From NCBI GenBank assembly GCA_014729565.1, contig WJJR01000150.1, positions 1 to 10,979 of the forward strand: a stretch of 10,979 bases of DNA, read 5' to 3'. The stretch's first letter is position 1. Each line of letters opens with the position of its first letter. A program made the translations under genes and the position numbers. The notes beneath the pieces are model-generated. The model ran no database searches. It saw only the letters and a list, made by a program, of their open reading frames with translations, and had not been told where the DNA came from. Source of the DNA: Candidatus Zixiibacteriota bacterium (lineage in GTDB: Bacteria; Zixibacteria; MSB-5A5; WJJR01). This document shows, one piece after another, positions 1 through 5,319 of this stretch.

Positions 1-34
1 ATCCATTCTCCGCGCGTGGCTGGGTTCAAAATGG

Positions 35-54
35 ATCCCCGCTTGCGCGGGGAT
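35..54. repeat. Palindromic repeat, 8-bp stem
   Basis: The arms ATCCCCGC (35-42) and GCGGGGAT (47-54) are perfect reverse complements around a 4-nt TTGC loop, and are followed by GACAGG. Short units of this kind, with a GGATCCCCGC...GCGGGGATGAC core, are a familiar type of dispersed intergenic palindrome in bacterial genomes. No second copy is seen in this window. There is no T-run after it, so it is not an obvious terminator. Confidence 0.6.
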
Positions 55-104
55 GACAGGGGAGGCTTGACGACTGAACGGGGGCTTCTGCTAACGGAAA
101 ATAC

Positions 105-121
105 TTCTGACAATCGCTATA
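105..121 (+). repeat. 17-bp motif shared (inverted) with 8278-8294
   Basis: TTCTGACAATCGCTATA matches the reverse complement of 8278-8294 at 16 of 17 positions (C versus T at one site). The flanking sequence beyond the motif does not align well by eye, so this may be the conserved end of a dispersed repeat or a chance match. Confidence 0.35.
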
Positions 122-139
122 TTGATTTCGATCCAGATT

Positions 140-184
140 CACCGGGCTCACGCCCGGTGCTACGTTGTGTCGCGCCTACGGCGC
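140..184. repeat. Double-hairpin palindromic repeat unit
   Basis: There are two stem-loops in series. The first has arms CACCGGGC (140-147) and GCCCGGTG (152-159) with loop TCAC. The second has arms GCGCC (172-176) and GGCGC (180-184) with loop TAC. They are separated by a CTACGTTGTGTC linker. The segment at 3433-3478 repeats the layout (GGTGCTA, a linker of about 10 nt, a second stem-loop, then CTGG), so the two look like diverged members of one family. Neither is followed by a U-tract. Confidence 0.5.
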
Positions 185-230
185 TGATTCTGGCCATCCT
201 CATGCAGTGCGGAGAGCCCCATCTCCCCCC

Positions 231-269
231 TTGACCACCGCAACCTTATTGTGTACATCCTCTTACAAT
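231..269 (+). promoter_or_regulatory. Weak candidate promoter for ricT-metG
   Basis: TACAAT at 264-269 is a 5/6 match to a sigma-70 -10 box, but the hexamer 17 bp upstream of it (CAACCT) is a poor -35. Alternatively, TTGACC (231-236) is a good -35 with TACATC at 17-bp spacing (254-259) as a weak -10. Either would give a leader of roughly 60 to 80 nt before the ricT start at 338. This is pattern matching only, and the sigma-factor preferences of this organism are unknown. Confidence 0.2.
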
Positions 270-337
270 TGGATGGCGCGCCGCGTAGTATGTGGTTGCC
301 CCGAATGGCCGCCTGATGGGGCGGGATGGAGTACCTT

Positions 338-1267
338 ATGGATGAACAACAGAACAACGACTTTGAGCACGACGACGACCATATCAGCCAACCCGAGGAA
401 TCGTCGCAGGCCGGTGAGGGACAGCCCGCCCACCACGACGAGACACACCCCTGCTACCTGGTCGAATTCAAGGCGTCGCGGAAGGAGTATTACCGCGATC
501 CGTACCATCTGCCGGTCAAAATCGGCGATGATGTGATTGTCCAGGTCGAACGGGGCGAGGATATCGGGCGGATCATTCAACGGATCCCCGAAGGCAAGGT
601 CGAACACGATAAGGTCAAGGCACTGCCAATCTTACGCGTCGCCTCCGCCGACGAACGCAGCCAGTCGGCGGACAATCGTCAGAAAGAATTCGAAGCCCGC
701 GAGGTCTGCCGCAAAATGGCGGGCGACCGGAATTTGAATATGAAGGTGGTCGACGCCGAGTGGCAGTTCGACGGGAACAAGATTACGTTCTATTTCACTG
801 CCGAAAAGCGGGTCGATTTCCGGCAATTGGTCAAAGACCTGGCCGGAACATATCGGACACGGATCGAGCTGCGGCAGATCGGCGCCCGCGATGAGGCGCG
901 ACGAGTCGGCGGAATCGGCATCTGCGGCTACGAGCAGTGCTGCACGCTATTCCTCAAGGACTTTGAGCCGATCACAACCCAACTCGCGCGTGAGCAGAGC
1001 CTGTCGTTGAATCCGGCCAAGATCTCGGGCAACTGCGGACGGTTGCTCTGCTGTTTGCGCTACGAAAGCGGCTACTACCGCGAGGCGACCAAGCAGTATC
1101 CCAAGGTGGGGACCGACTGGATGACAGCCGAAGGTAAGGGTACGATCAGCGGCGTGCAGATTCTCAAAGATCAAGTGACCGTGTCGCTGCCGGAAGGGAA
1201 GCACGAGCCGGTCTCACTGACCGAGATCCGGCGTCAACAGCGCAAAAATAAATCGTGGTTCGAGTAG
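338..1267 (+). CDS. ricT: RicT/YaaT-type PSP1-domain protein (regulatory iron-sulfur protein)
   Basis: The product is 309 aa. I place the start at ATG 338 because GGAG (328-331) sits 6 nt before it; the upstream in-frame ATG at 326 has only a run of G ahead of it and would add four residues. Residues 1-38 are acidic and probably disordered. The PSP1-type region follows at about 40-300. Its diagnostic part is GGIGICGYEQCC (191-202) and then KISGNCGRLLCC (228-239). The paired C-x4-CC clusters (C196, C201, C202 and C233, C238, C239) match B. subtilis RicT, where such cysteines help hold [4Fe-4S] clusters in the RicA-RicF-RicT complex that aids RNase Y-dependent mRNA maturation. No ricA or ricF is in view, so the partner system here is unknown. 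metG follows after 16 bp, probably in the same transcript. Confidence 0.9.
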   Translation: MDEQQNNDFEHDDDHISQPEESSQAGEGQPAHHDETHPCYLVEFKASRKEYYRDPYHLPVKIGDDVIVQVERGEDIGRIIQRIPEGKVEHDKVKALPILRVASADERSQSADNRQKEFEAREVCRKMAGDRNLNMKVVDAEWQFDGNKITFYFTAEKRVDFRQLVKDLAGTYRTRIELRQIGARDEARRVGGIGICGYEQCCTLFLKDFEPITTQLAREQSLSLNPAKISGNCGRLLCCLRYESGYYREATKQYPKVGTDWMTAEGKGTISGVQILKDQVTVSLPEGKHEPVSLTEIRRQQRKNKSWFE

Positions 1268-1283
1268 GAATCGAGATGCGACA

Positions 1284-3215
1284 ATGCCCAACGACAAACG
1301 TCCCATATATTTCACGACACCAATTTACTACGTCAACGACAAGCCGCACATCGGCCACGCGTACACGACGATTGTCGCCGACTATTTGGCCCGCGCCAAC
1401 CGTGTGCTCGGACGGCCGGCGTTTTTTCTGACCGGCACCGATGAGCACGGCGCGCGCATCGCCGAAGTCGCCCGCGAGCATGGCCGGACACCGCAGGAAT
1501 GGTGCGACGAGCACAGCGAACACTTTAAGGCGGCGTGGAAAGCGCTGTCGATCGAATACGACGATTTCATTCGCACCACCGACAAGCGTCACGAAGCCGG
1601 TGTGCAGATCATGCTCGACCGGATGCACAAGGCGAAAACGGCCGATGGCCAGCCCGTGCTGTATGAAGCCGAGTACACCGGCCTGTACTGCATGGGGTGC
1701 GAGAAGTACATCACCGAGCGCGAGTTGGTCGAGGGTCGGTGTCCGTTGCATCCGAATCGGGAACTGCGCCAACTGACCGAGAAGAACTACTTCTTCCGTC
1801 TGTCTTCGTATTTGAAAGAAGTCGAGGCGATGATTCAGGACGGGCGCATTACGATTCGTCCGGATGAACGTCGCAAAGAAGTGCTCGGCTTGCTCAAATA
1901 CGGTCTCGAGGATTTCTCGGCATCGCGCGAAAAAGTCGACTGGGGTGTGCCGTTGCCGTTCGACCCCTCGCAGAATGCGTATGTCTGGGTCGATGCGCTG
2001 CCGAACTACATCACGGCGATCGGGTTTGGCGCCGACGAAGCCAAGTTCACACAGTGGTGGACCGAGGCCGAGTCGACACACTTGCTCGGCAAAGATATTT
2101 TGAAATTCCACGCGATCTTCTGGCCGGCCATGCTGCTGTCGATCGGCGAGGCGGTACCGGAGCATCTGTTCATTCACGGGTACTTCACCGTCAACGGGCA
2201 GAAGATGAGCAAGTCGCTGGGGAATGTTATCGATCCGCATGCGTTGGTGAAGGCATTCGGCCCCGACGGCACACGTCACCTGCTGCTGACACAGTTCCAG
2301 TTTGGGCAGGATGGCGACGTCAAAGCCGAGGAGTTCTTGCGGCAGTTCAATGCCGATTTGGCCAACGATGTCGGCAATCTGGTATCGCGTGCAGTCAAGT
2401 TGATTGACCGGCATTTTGATGGGCAACGTCCCGAAGTCGGTGCGCGTGAAGCGATTGATGACGAATTGCGCGAGGCGGCACTAACAGCGGTGGATCAGTT
2501 CGACGATGGTGTCGGGCGTTTGATCCCGAACGATGCGATTCTGGCGGCATTGAATCTGTCGCGCGCGGCCAATCGCTATATGGAACAAACGGCGCCGTGG
2601 AATCTGGCCAAATCGGGTGACACGGATCGGTTGGGAACCGTGCTCGCGACAGTCGTTGAAGCGATTCGTGTGTCGGCTGTCTTGCTGTCGCCGGGAATTC
2701 CGAACAAAGCTCGCCAAATTCTGAAAGCGCTGGGGTTCACCAAGCCCGAAGACGAACTGAGCCCGGACGCAATACGCGGATGGGACCGATGTCCCGGGCC
2801 GTTTACGCTTCCCGAATCGATCTTCCCGCGGCTGGACAAAGCGGCAATCGATCTGTCAGGCAAGAAAGAGGAGCCCAAGCAGGTTGCGGAGAACGTCATC
2901 TCGATTGATCAGTTCTTCGAGACCCAATTGCGCACGGCGAAAGTGCTTGAAGCGGAAGCCGTCAAGGGTGCCAAAAAGCTGCTGAAGCTGCAGATTGAAG
3001 TCGGTACGGAGAACCGCCAGATTGTGGCCGGGATCGCCGAGCATTATAAGCCCGAGGACTTGATTGGCCGCACGATTGTGGTTGTGGCCAACCTTCAGCC
3101 GGCCAAGATTCGCGGTGTCGAATCCAATGGGATGCTGTTGGCCGCATCGAATGGGAAGACTTTACGATTGGTGACCGCCGATGGCGAGATACCGTCGGGA
3201 TCGAAGGTGGGATGA
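1284..3215 (+). CDS. metG: Methionyl-tRNA synthetase with C-terminal tRNA-binding domain
   Basis: This 643-aa cytosolic class I aminoacyl-tRNA synthetase charges tRNA-Met with methionine using ATP. The ATP-binding HIGH motif is at residues 22-25 and KMSKS at 307-311. The zinc knuckle reads C136-x2-C139...C153-x2-H156. This is the single-zinc CCCH pattern known from Thermus thermophilus MetRS rather than the two-zinc E. coli form. The helical anticodon-binding domain covers about 345-500. From about 537 to the end there is an OB-fold tRNA-binding domain of the Trbp111/EMAPII type (VISIDQFFETQLRTAKV at its start), usual in homodimeric MetRS. Length is normal for the family and the frame is intact. 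A weak GAG (1273-1275) precedes the ATG. It lies 16 bp after ricT, and a large repeat-filled gap follows. Confidence 0.97.
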   Translation: MPNDKRPIYFTTPIYYVNDKPHIGHAYTTIVADYLARANRVLGRPAFFLTGTDEHGARIAEVAREHGRTPQEWCDEHSEHFKAAWKALSIEYDDFIRTTDKRHEAGVQIMLDRMHKAKTADGQPVLYEAEYTGLYCMGCEKYITERELVEGRCPLHPNRELRQLTEKNYFFRLSSYLKEVEAMIQDGRITIRPDERRKEVLGLLKYGLEDFSASREKVDWGVPLPFDPSQNAYVWVDALPNYITAIGFGADEAKFTQWWTEAESTHLLGKDILKFHAIFWPAMLLSIGEAVPEHLFIHGYFTVNGQKMSKSLGNVIDPHALVKAFGPDGTRHLLLTQFQFGQDGDVKAEEFLRQFNADLANDVGNLVSRAVKLIDRHFDGQRPEVGAREAIDDELREAALTAVDQFDDGVGRLIPNDAILAALNLSRAANRYMEQTAPWNLAKSGDTDRLGTVLATVVEAIRVSAVLLSPGIPNKARQILKALGFTKPEDELSPDAIRGWDRCPGPFTLPESIFPRLDKAAIDLSGKKEEPKQVAENVISIDQFFETQLRTAKVLEAEAVKGAKKLLKLQIEVGTENRQIVAGIAEHYKPEDLIGRTIVVVANLQPAKIRGVESNGMLLAASNGKTLRLVTADGEIPSGSKVG

Positions 3216-3225
3216 GGCATTTCTC

Positions 3226-3250
3226 GGGTGCCACTGACCTTGGTCAGTGG
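3226..3250 (+). repeat. 25-bp palindrome-bearing repeat, left copy of an inverted pair
   Basis: The sequence starts GGGTG, followed by the palindrome CCACTGACC-TT-GGTCAGTGG (3231-3250), which has a 9-bp perfect stem. It begins 11 bp after the metG stop codon. The reverse complement of 3610-3634 matches it at 24 of 25 positions, with the single difference in the palindrome centre. It could fold in the metG transcript but has no U-tract. Confidence 0.75.
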
Positions 3251-3277
3251 AAGGATGGTCTCGTTACACTTGGCTGA

Positions 3278-3429
3278 AGGGCCTGTTCAAAAAGTCGTGT
3301 GTTGACTCCGGACCAGATGATGTCACTGAATGAGACAATCATAACCTCGCGTAGGTGCGGCTCTTAGCCGCACCGGTCCGGCTAAAAGCCGCACCTACGC
3401 GAGAAACCTATGGTTCTTCAACACGCCCT
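3278..3429. mobile_element. MITE-like element with imperfect terminal inverted repeats
   Basis: The left end AGGGCCTGTTCAAAAAG (3278-3294) and the reverse complement of the right end (3413-3429) agree at 13 of 17 positions. The hexamer CTGAAG overlaps both boundaries (3274-3279 and 3428-3433) and might be a target duplication, though it also occurs in a nearby hairpin loop at 3461-3466. The 152-bp body is noncoding and contains the long hairpin 3346-3403. A diverged inverted copy of the left half (3277-3362) is found at 8388-8477, which shows that the sequence is dispersed. The size, the ends and the lack of coding capacity fit a non-autonomous element. No transposase is in view, so mobility is inference. 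Confidence 0.45.
3346..3403. repeat. Long near-perfect hairpin, 24 of 25 bp paired
   Basis: The arm 3346-3362 (CTCGCGTAGGTGCGGCT) pairs perfectly with 3387-3403. After one C-A mismatch (3363/3386), 3364-3370 pairs with 3379-3385. The 8-nt loop (3371-3378) contains ACCGGT. The structure is the core of the MITE-like element. It would form a very stable stem in RNA on either strand and may protect transcripts or block read-through, but that role is not shown by the sequence. Confidence 0.85.
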
Positions 3430-3453
3430 GAAGCCGGGTGCTAGAATACAATC

Positions 3454-3472
3454 AGCCCGCCTGAAGCGGGCT
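3454..3472. repeat. Stem-loop with AGCCCGC arms
   Basis: AGCCCGC (3454-3460) and GCGGGCT (3466-3472) form a perfect 7-bp stem with a CTGAA loop. It is preceded by CCGGGTGCTAG and followed by CTGGG. That layout resembles the double-hairpin unit at 140-184, so it is probably a diverged relative. Confidence 0.5.
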
Positions 3473-3492
3473 CTGGGATTGGAAACAGACAG

Positions 3493-3517
3493 CGTAGGGG
3501 CGTATTGAATACGCCCC
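3493..3517 (+). repeat. CGTAGGG palindromic repeat, copy 1
   Basis: The arms AGGGGCGTAT (3496-3505) and ATACGCCCCT (3509-3518) form a perfect 10-bp stem with loop TGA. The reverse complement of 3541-3565 matches this unit at 21 of 25 positions. One stem base pair differs as T-A here against C-G in copy 2, a compensatory change that suggests the palindrome itself is preserved. Confidence 0.7.
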
Positions 3518-3540
3518 TGGCGCGTGACCCTTACGGAGAG

Positions 3541-3565
3541 AGGGCGTACTCAGTACGTCCCTACG
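3541..3565 (-). repeat. CGTAGGG palindromic repeat, copy 2 (inverted)
   Basis: Read on the minus strand this begins CGTAGGGACGTAC and closes with GTACGCCCT, a 5-bp inner stem with a TGA loop followed by one mismatch and further pairing. It is the inverted partner of 3493-3517, 23 bp away. Confidence 0.65.
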
Positions 3566-3609
3566 GATCAGGCACATGGCCGGTGAGCCAGTGCACCAGT
3601 TGAATCCTA

Positions 3610-3634
3610 CCACTGACCAGGGTCAGTGGCACCC
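3610..3634 (-). repeat. 25-bp palindrome-bearing repeat, right copy of an inverted pair
   Basis: CCACTGACC-AG-GGTCAGTGG (3610-3629) followed by CACCC is the inverted counterpart of 3226-3250 (24 of 25). It ends 24 bp before the tatD start codon and so lies in any leader of that gene. Confidence 0.75.
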
Positions 3635-3658
3635 CAACTTGAATCTGGCAATTCTCTC

Positions 3659-4432
3659 ATGATCGAAACCCACGCCCATCTCGACTTTCCCCAATTCGAC
3701 GACGACCGCGAGGCGGCGATTAAACGCGCGGCCGATGCGGGCATTCATACGATCATCAACATCGGAACCGATTGGGACTCGTGTGACCGCGTGATCGAAC
3801 TGGCCGAAGCGCATCCTCGATTGTTCGCAGCGGTCGGGATTCATCCGCACGACGCCAAGATCTGGGAGGGCGACAGATCGAGCGAACGGCTGAAGACTCT
3901 GGCAGAGCATCCCAAAGTTGTCGCCATCGGTGAGATCGGACTCGACTATTACCGCAACAACTCACCACGCGATAAGCAACGGGTTGCCTTTGTCGAACAA
4001 ATCGCCGTCGCCAAAGACATGAATCTCCCGATCGTCATTCACAATCGCGACGCCTTTAATGATATCTTCGAAGTTTTGCTGATGGAAAGAGCATACGACG
4101 TCGGTGGTGTGCTGCATTGCTTCTCCGAAGGTGTTGCCGAAGCGGAAAAGAGCATCGATCTGGGGTTTCACTTGTCGGTGAACGGTATTCTGACCTACAA
4201 GAAGGCCACGATGGCCGAGGTCGGCAAATCAGTCCGGCTTGATCGGTTGCTGCTCGAAACCGATTGCCCGTTTCTCGCACCGCATCCGCATCGCGGTAAA
4301 CGCAACGAGCCGGCGTATGTGGCCTTCGTCGGTGATAAGCTGGCGGAGTTGCGCGGCACACCGGTCGACGAGATCGCGGACGTGACCGACGAGAACGCGA
4401 ACCGTCTCTTTCGATTGCCGCCGTTACAATAG
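3659..4432 (+). CDS. tatD: TatD-family metal-dependent hydrolase/deoxyribonuclease
   Basis: The product is 257 aa, the usual family length. It is a cytosolic TIM-barrel amidohydrolase-superfamily protein; characterised members are metal-dependent DNases (3'-5' exonuclease in E. coli). Metal ligands and signatures are complete: HAH at H5/H7, IHPHDA (61-66), E92 in GEIGLDYYR, H128 in IVIHNRDA, H153 in LHCFSEG, and D202 in ETDCPFLAPHP. I chose ATG 3659, so the protein begins two residues before the HAH strand. An in-frame GTG at 3626 lies inside a palindromic repeat and would add 11 unrelated residues. No clear Shine-Dalgarno precedes ATG 3659, which is odd; translation may be leaderless or weak. 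rsmA starts 11 bp downstream, so this is the first gene of the run to 8273. Confidence 0.93.
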   Translation: MIETHAHLDFPQFDDDREAAIKRAADAGIHTIINIGTDWDSCDRVIELAEAHPRLFAAVGIHPHDAKIWEGDRSSERLKTLAEHPKVVAIGEIGLDYYRNNSPRDKQRVAFVEQIAVAKDMNLPIVIHNRDAFNDIFEVLLMERAYDVGGVLHCFSEGVAEAEKSIDLGFHLSVNGILTYKKATMAEVGKSVRLDRLLLETDCPFLAPHPHRGKRNEPAYVAFVGDKLAELRGTPVDEIADVTDENANRLFRLPPLQ

Positions 4433-4443
4433 GTCCAATACCC

Positions 4444-5319
4444 ATGTCCCGTCGCAGTGGCAAACCCCCAATCTCCAAGGAGAAACTGCGGGCGCGCAAA
4501 TCGCTATCGCAGAATTTCCTCGTTGATCTGACCATCGCCGATCAGATCGTCGCGGCCGTCCCGTTCAAGCCGGGTGATGTCGTGTACGAGATTGGCTCGG
4601 GGAAAGGGTTCATCACCGAGCGGCTCGTTCAACGCGGCGCCGTGGTCTGGGCGGCGGAGAAAGACCGCCGCATGGTCGGGATGCTGCGCAAGAAGTTCAA
4701 CCGCGACCCGAATGTCACTATTCACCATGTCGACATTCTGGATCTACCGCCGCAATCCGAGCCGCCGGAGGGGGCCTGGCTGGTCGGGAATCTGCCATTT
4801 GGCATCGGCACGCCGATCTTGCAGTGGTTATTCGATCATCGCGATGTGCTCCGCGGCGCCGTAGTGACTTTGCAGCGTGAAGTGGTCAATCGCCTTCTGG
4901 CGAAGCCGGGGGACAGCGAGCGATCGGCGCTATCGGTCTGGTTTCAGGCCCGGGGTACGGGCGAGCGTATTGTCAATATCCCGCCGAAAGCCTTCATTCC
5001 CCCGCCCCGCGTCACCTCAACCGTGATGCGTATTGCCTTCAAGCCGGAAACGCCCGGCGTTGAGGGCGTGCCGGGTATCGAGTATATTGTGCGCAGCGCG
5101 TTTGCGCAGAAACGTAAGGTGCTCGCCAACAATCTGCGATTGCTGACCCATCTGTCGGCCGATGATTGGGCGCGGCTGCACGAGGAGTGCGACGATCTGC
5201 TGCGGCGGCGCGCCGAAGAGCTTCACGCCAATGACTTCGTCCGTCTGGCCAAAGTTCTCCGTCTTGCTGACCGTGTTGGCGATGATCGGGATATCGGCCA
5301 CGACGACACAGGGCGCTAA
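4444..5319 (+). CDS. rsmA: 16S rRNA (adenine1518-N6/adenine1519-N6)-dimethyltransferase
   Basis: The product is 291 aa. It dimethylates two adjacent adenines near the 3' end of 16S rRNA, using S-adenosylmethionine, late in 30S assembly. The motifs are in order: QNFL (23-26), SAM-binding EIGSGKGFIT (49-58), acidic E72 in AEKD, VDILD (96-100), catalytic NLPF (116-119), and PPPRVTSTV (186-194) before the C-terminal helical domain. The catalytic motif is NLPY in E. coli KsgA; the Phe variant is also known from the mitochondrial relative TFB1M, so it need not abolish activity. The C-terminus carries about 20 residues beyond the usual end near VRLAKVL (266-272). The last 29 codons overlap, in another frame, the signal peptide of the next gene. 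A weak AGG lies just before the start. Confidence 0.95.
   Translation: MSRRSGKPPISKEKLRARKSLSQNFLVDLTIADQIVAAVPFKPGDVVYEIGSGKGFITERLVQRGAVVWAAEKDRRMVGMLRKKFNRDPNVTIHHVDILDLPPQSEPPEGAWLVGNLPFGIGTPILQWLFDHRDVLRGAVVTLQREVVNRLLAKPGDSERSALSVWFQARGTGERIVNIPPKAFIPPPRVTSTVMRIAFKPETPGVEGVPGIEYIVRSAFAQKRKVLANNLRLLTHLSADDWARLHEECDDLLRRRAEELHANDFVRLAKVLRLADRVGDDRDIGHDDTGR

Larger units (their letters stand above)
1..337. other. Noncoding leader region upstream of ricT
   Basis: No convincing gene lies here. The short open frames are Arg/Pro-rich translations of GC-rich palindromes and have no ribosome binding site. The stretch holds two palindromic repeat units (35-54 and 140-184), a short motif shared with the other end of the window (105-121), and a weak promoter candidate just upstream of ricT. 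If the B. subtilis-like gene order held further upstream, holB would be expected before ricT, but no part of it reaches into the window. Confidence 0.6.
3216..3658. other. Repeat-packed noncoding gap between metG and tatD
   Basis: This 443-bp stretch has no gene. Almost all of it is accounted for by palindromic repeats: an inverted pair of a 25-bp palindrome (3226-3250 and 3610-3634), a MITE-like element (3278-3429) carrying a long hairpin, a hairpin at 3454-3472, and two inverted copies of a CGTAGGG palindrome (3493-3517 and 3541-3565). None of the stems is followed by a clear T-run, so no standard terminator for metG is evident. No convincing -35/-10 pair for the tatD operon was found in the remaining sequence. 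Confidence 0.75.

Noticed and set aside
16..234. 72-aa open frame at the start of the window
   Set aside because: It is made of the two palindromic repeats and has no ribosome binding site or recognisable domain.
1164..2426. 420-aa open frame on the minus strand opposite metG
   Set aside because: It is the antisense shadow of the GC-rich metG gene. It has no recognisable motif, and the + strand frame is an unambiguous MetRS.
3231..3250. Intrinsic terminator for metG
   Set aside because: The stem is good, but AAGGATGG follows instead of a T-run. It is better explained as one copy of a dispersed palindrome.
3626..3658. Upstream GTG start for tatD
   Set aside because: The GTG lies within the 3610-3634 palindromic repeat and would add residues absent from TatD proteins, whose HAH motif normally lies very near the N-terminus.
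3216..3658. CRISPR array in the repeat-rich gap
   Set aside because: The repeats are of different families, unevenly spaced and inverted rather than regularly direct, and no cas gene is nearby.
5162..5230. Earlier start of the barrel-like protein inside rsmA
   Set aside because: The added residues are Cys/Arg-rich shadow translation and would bury the signal peptide.
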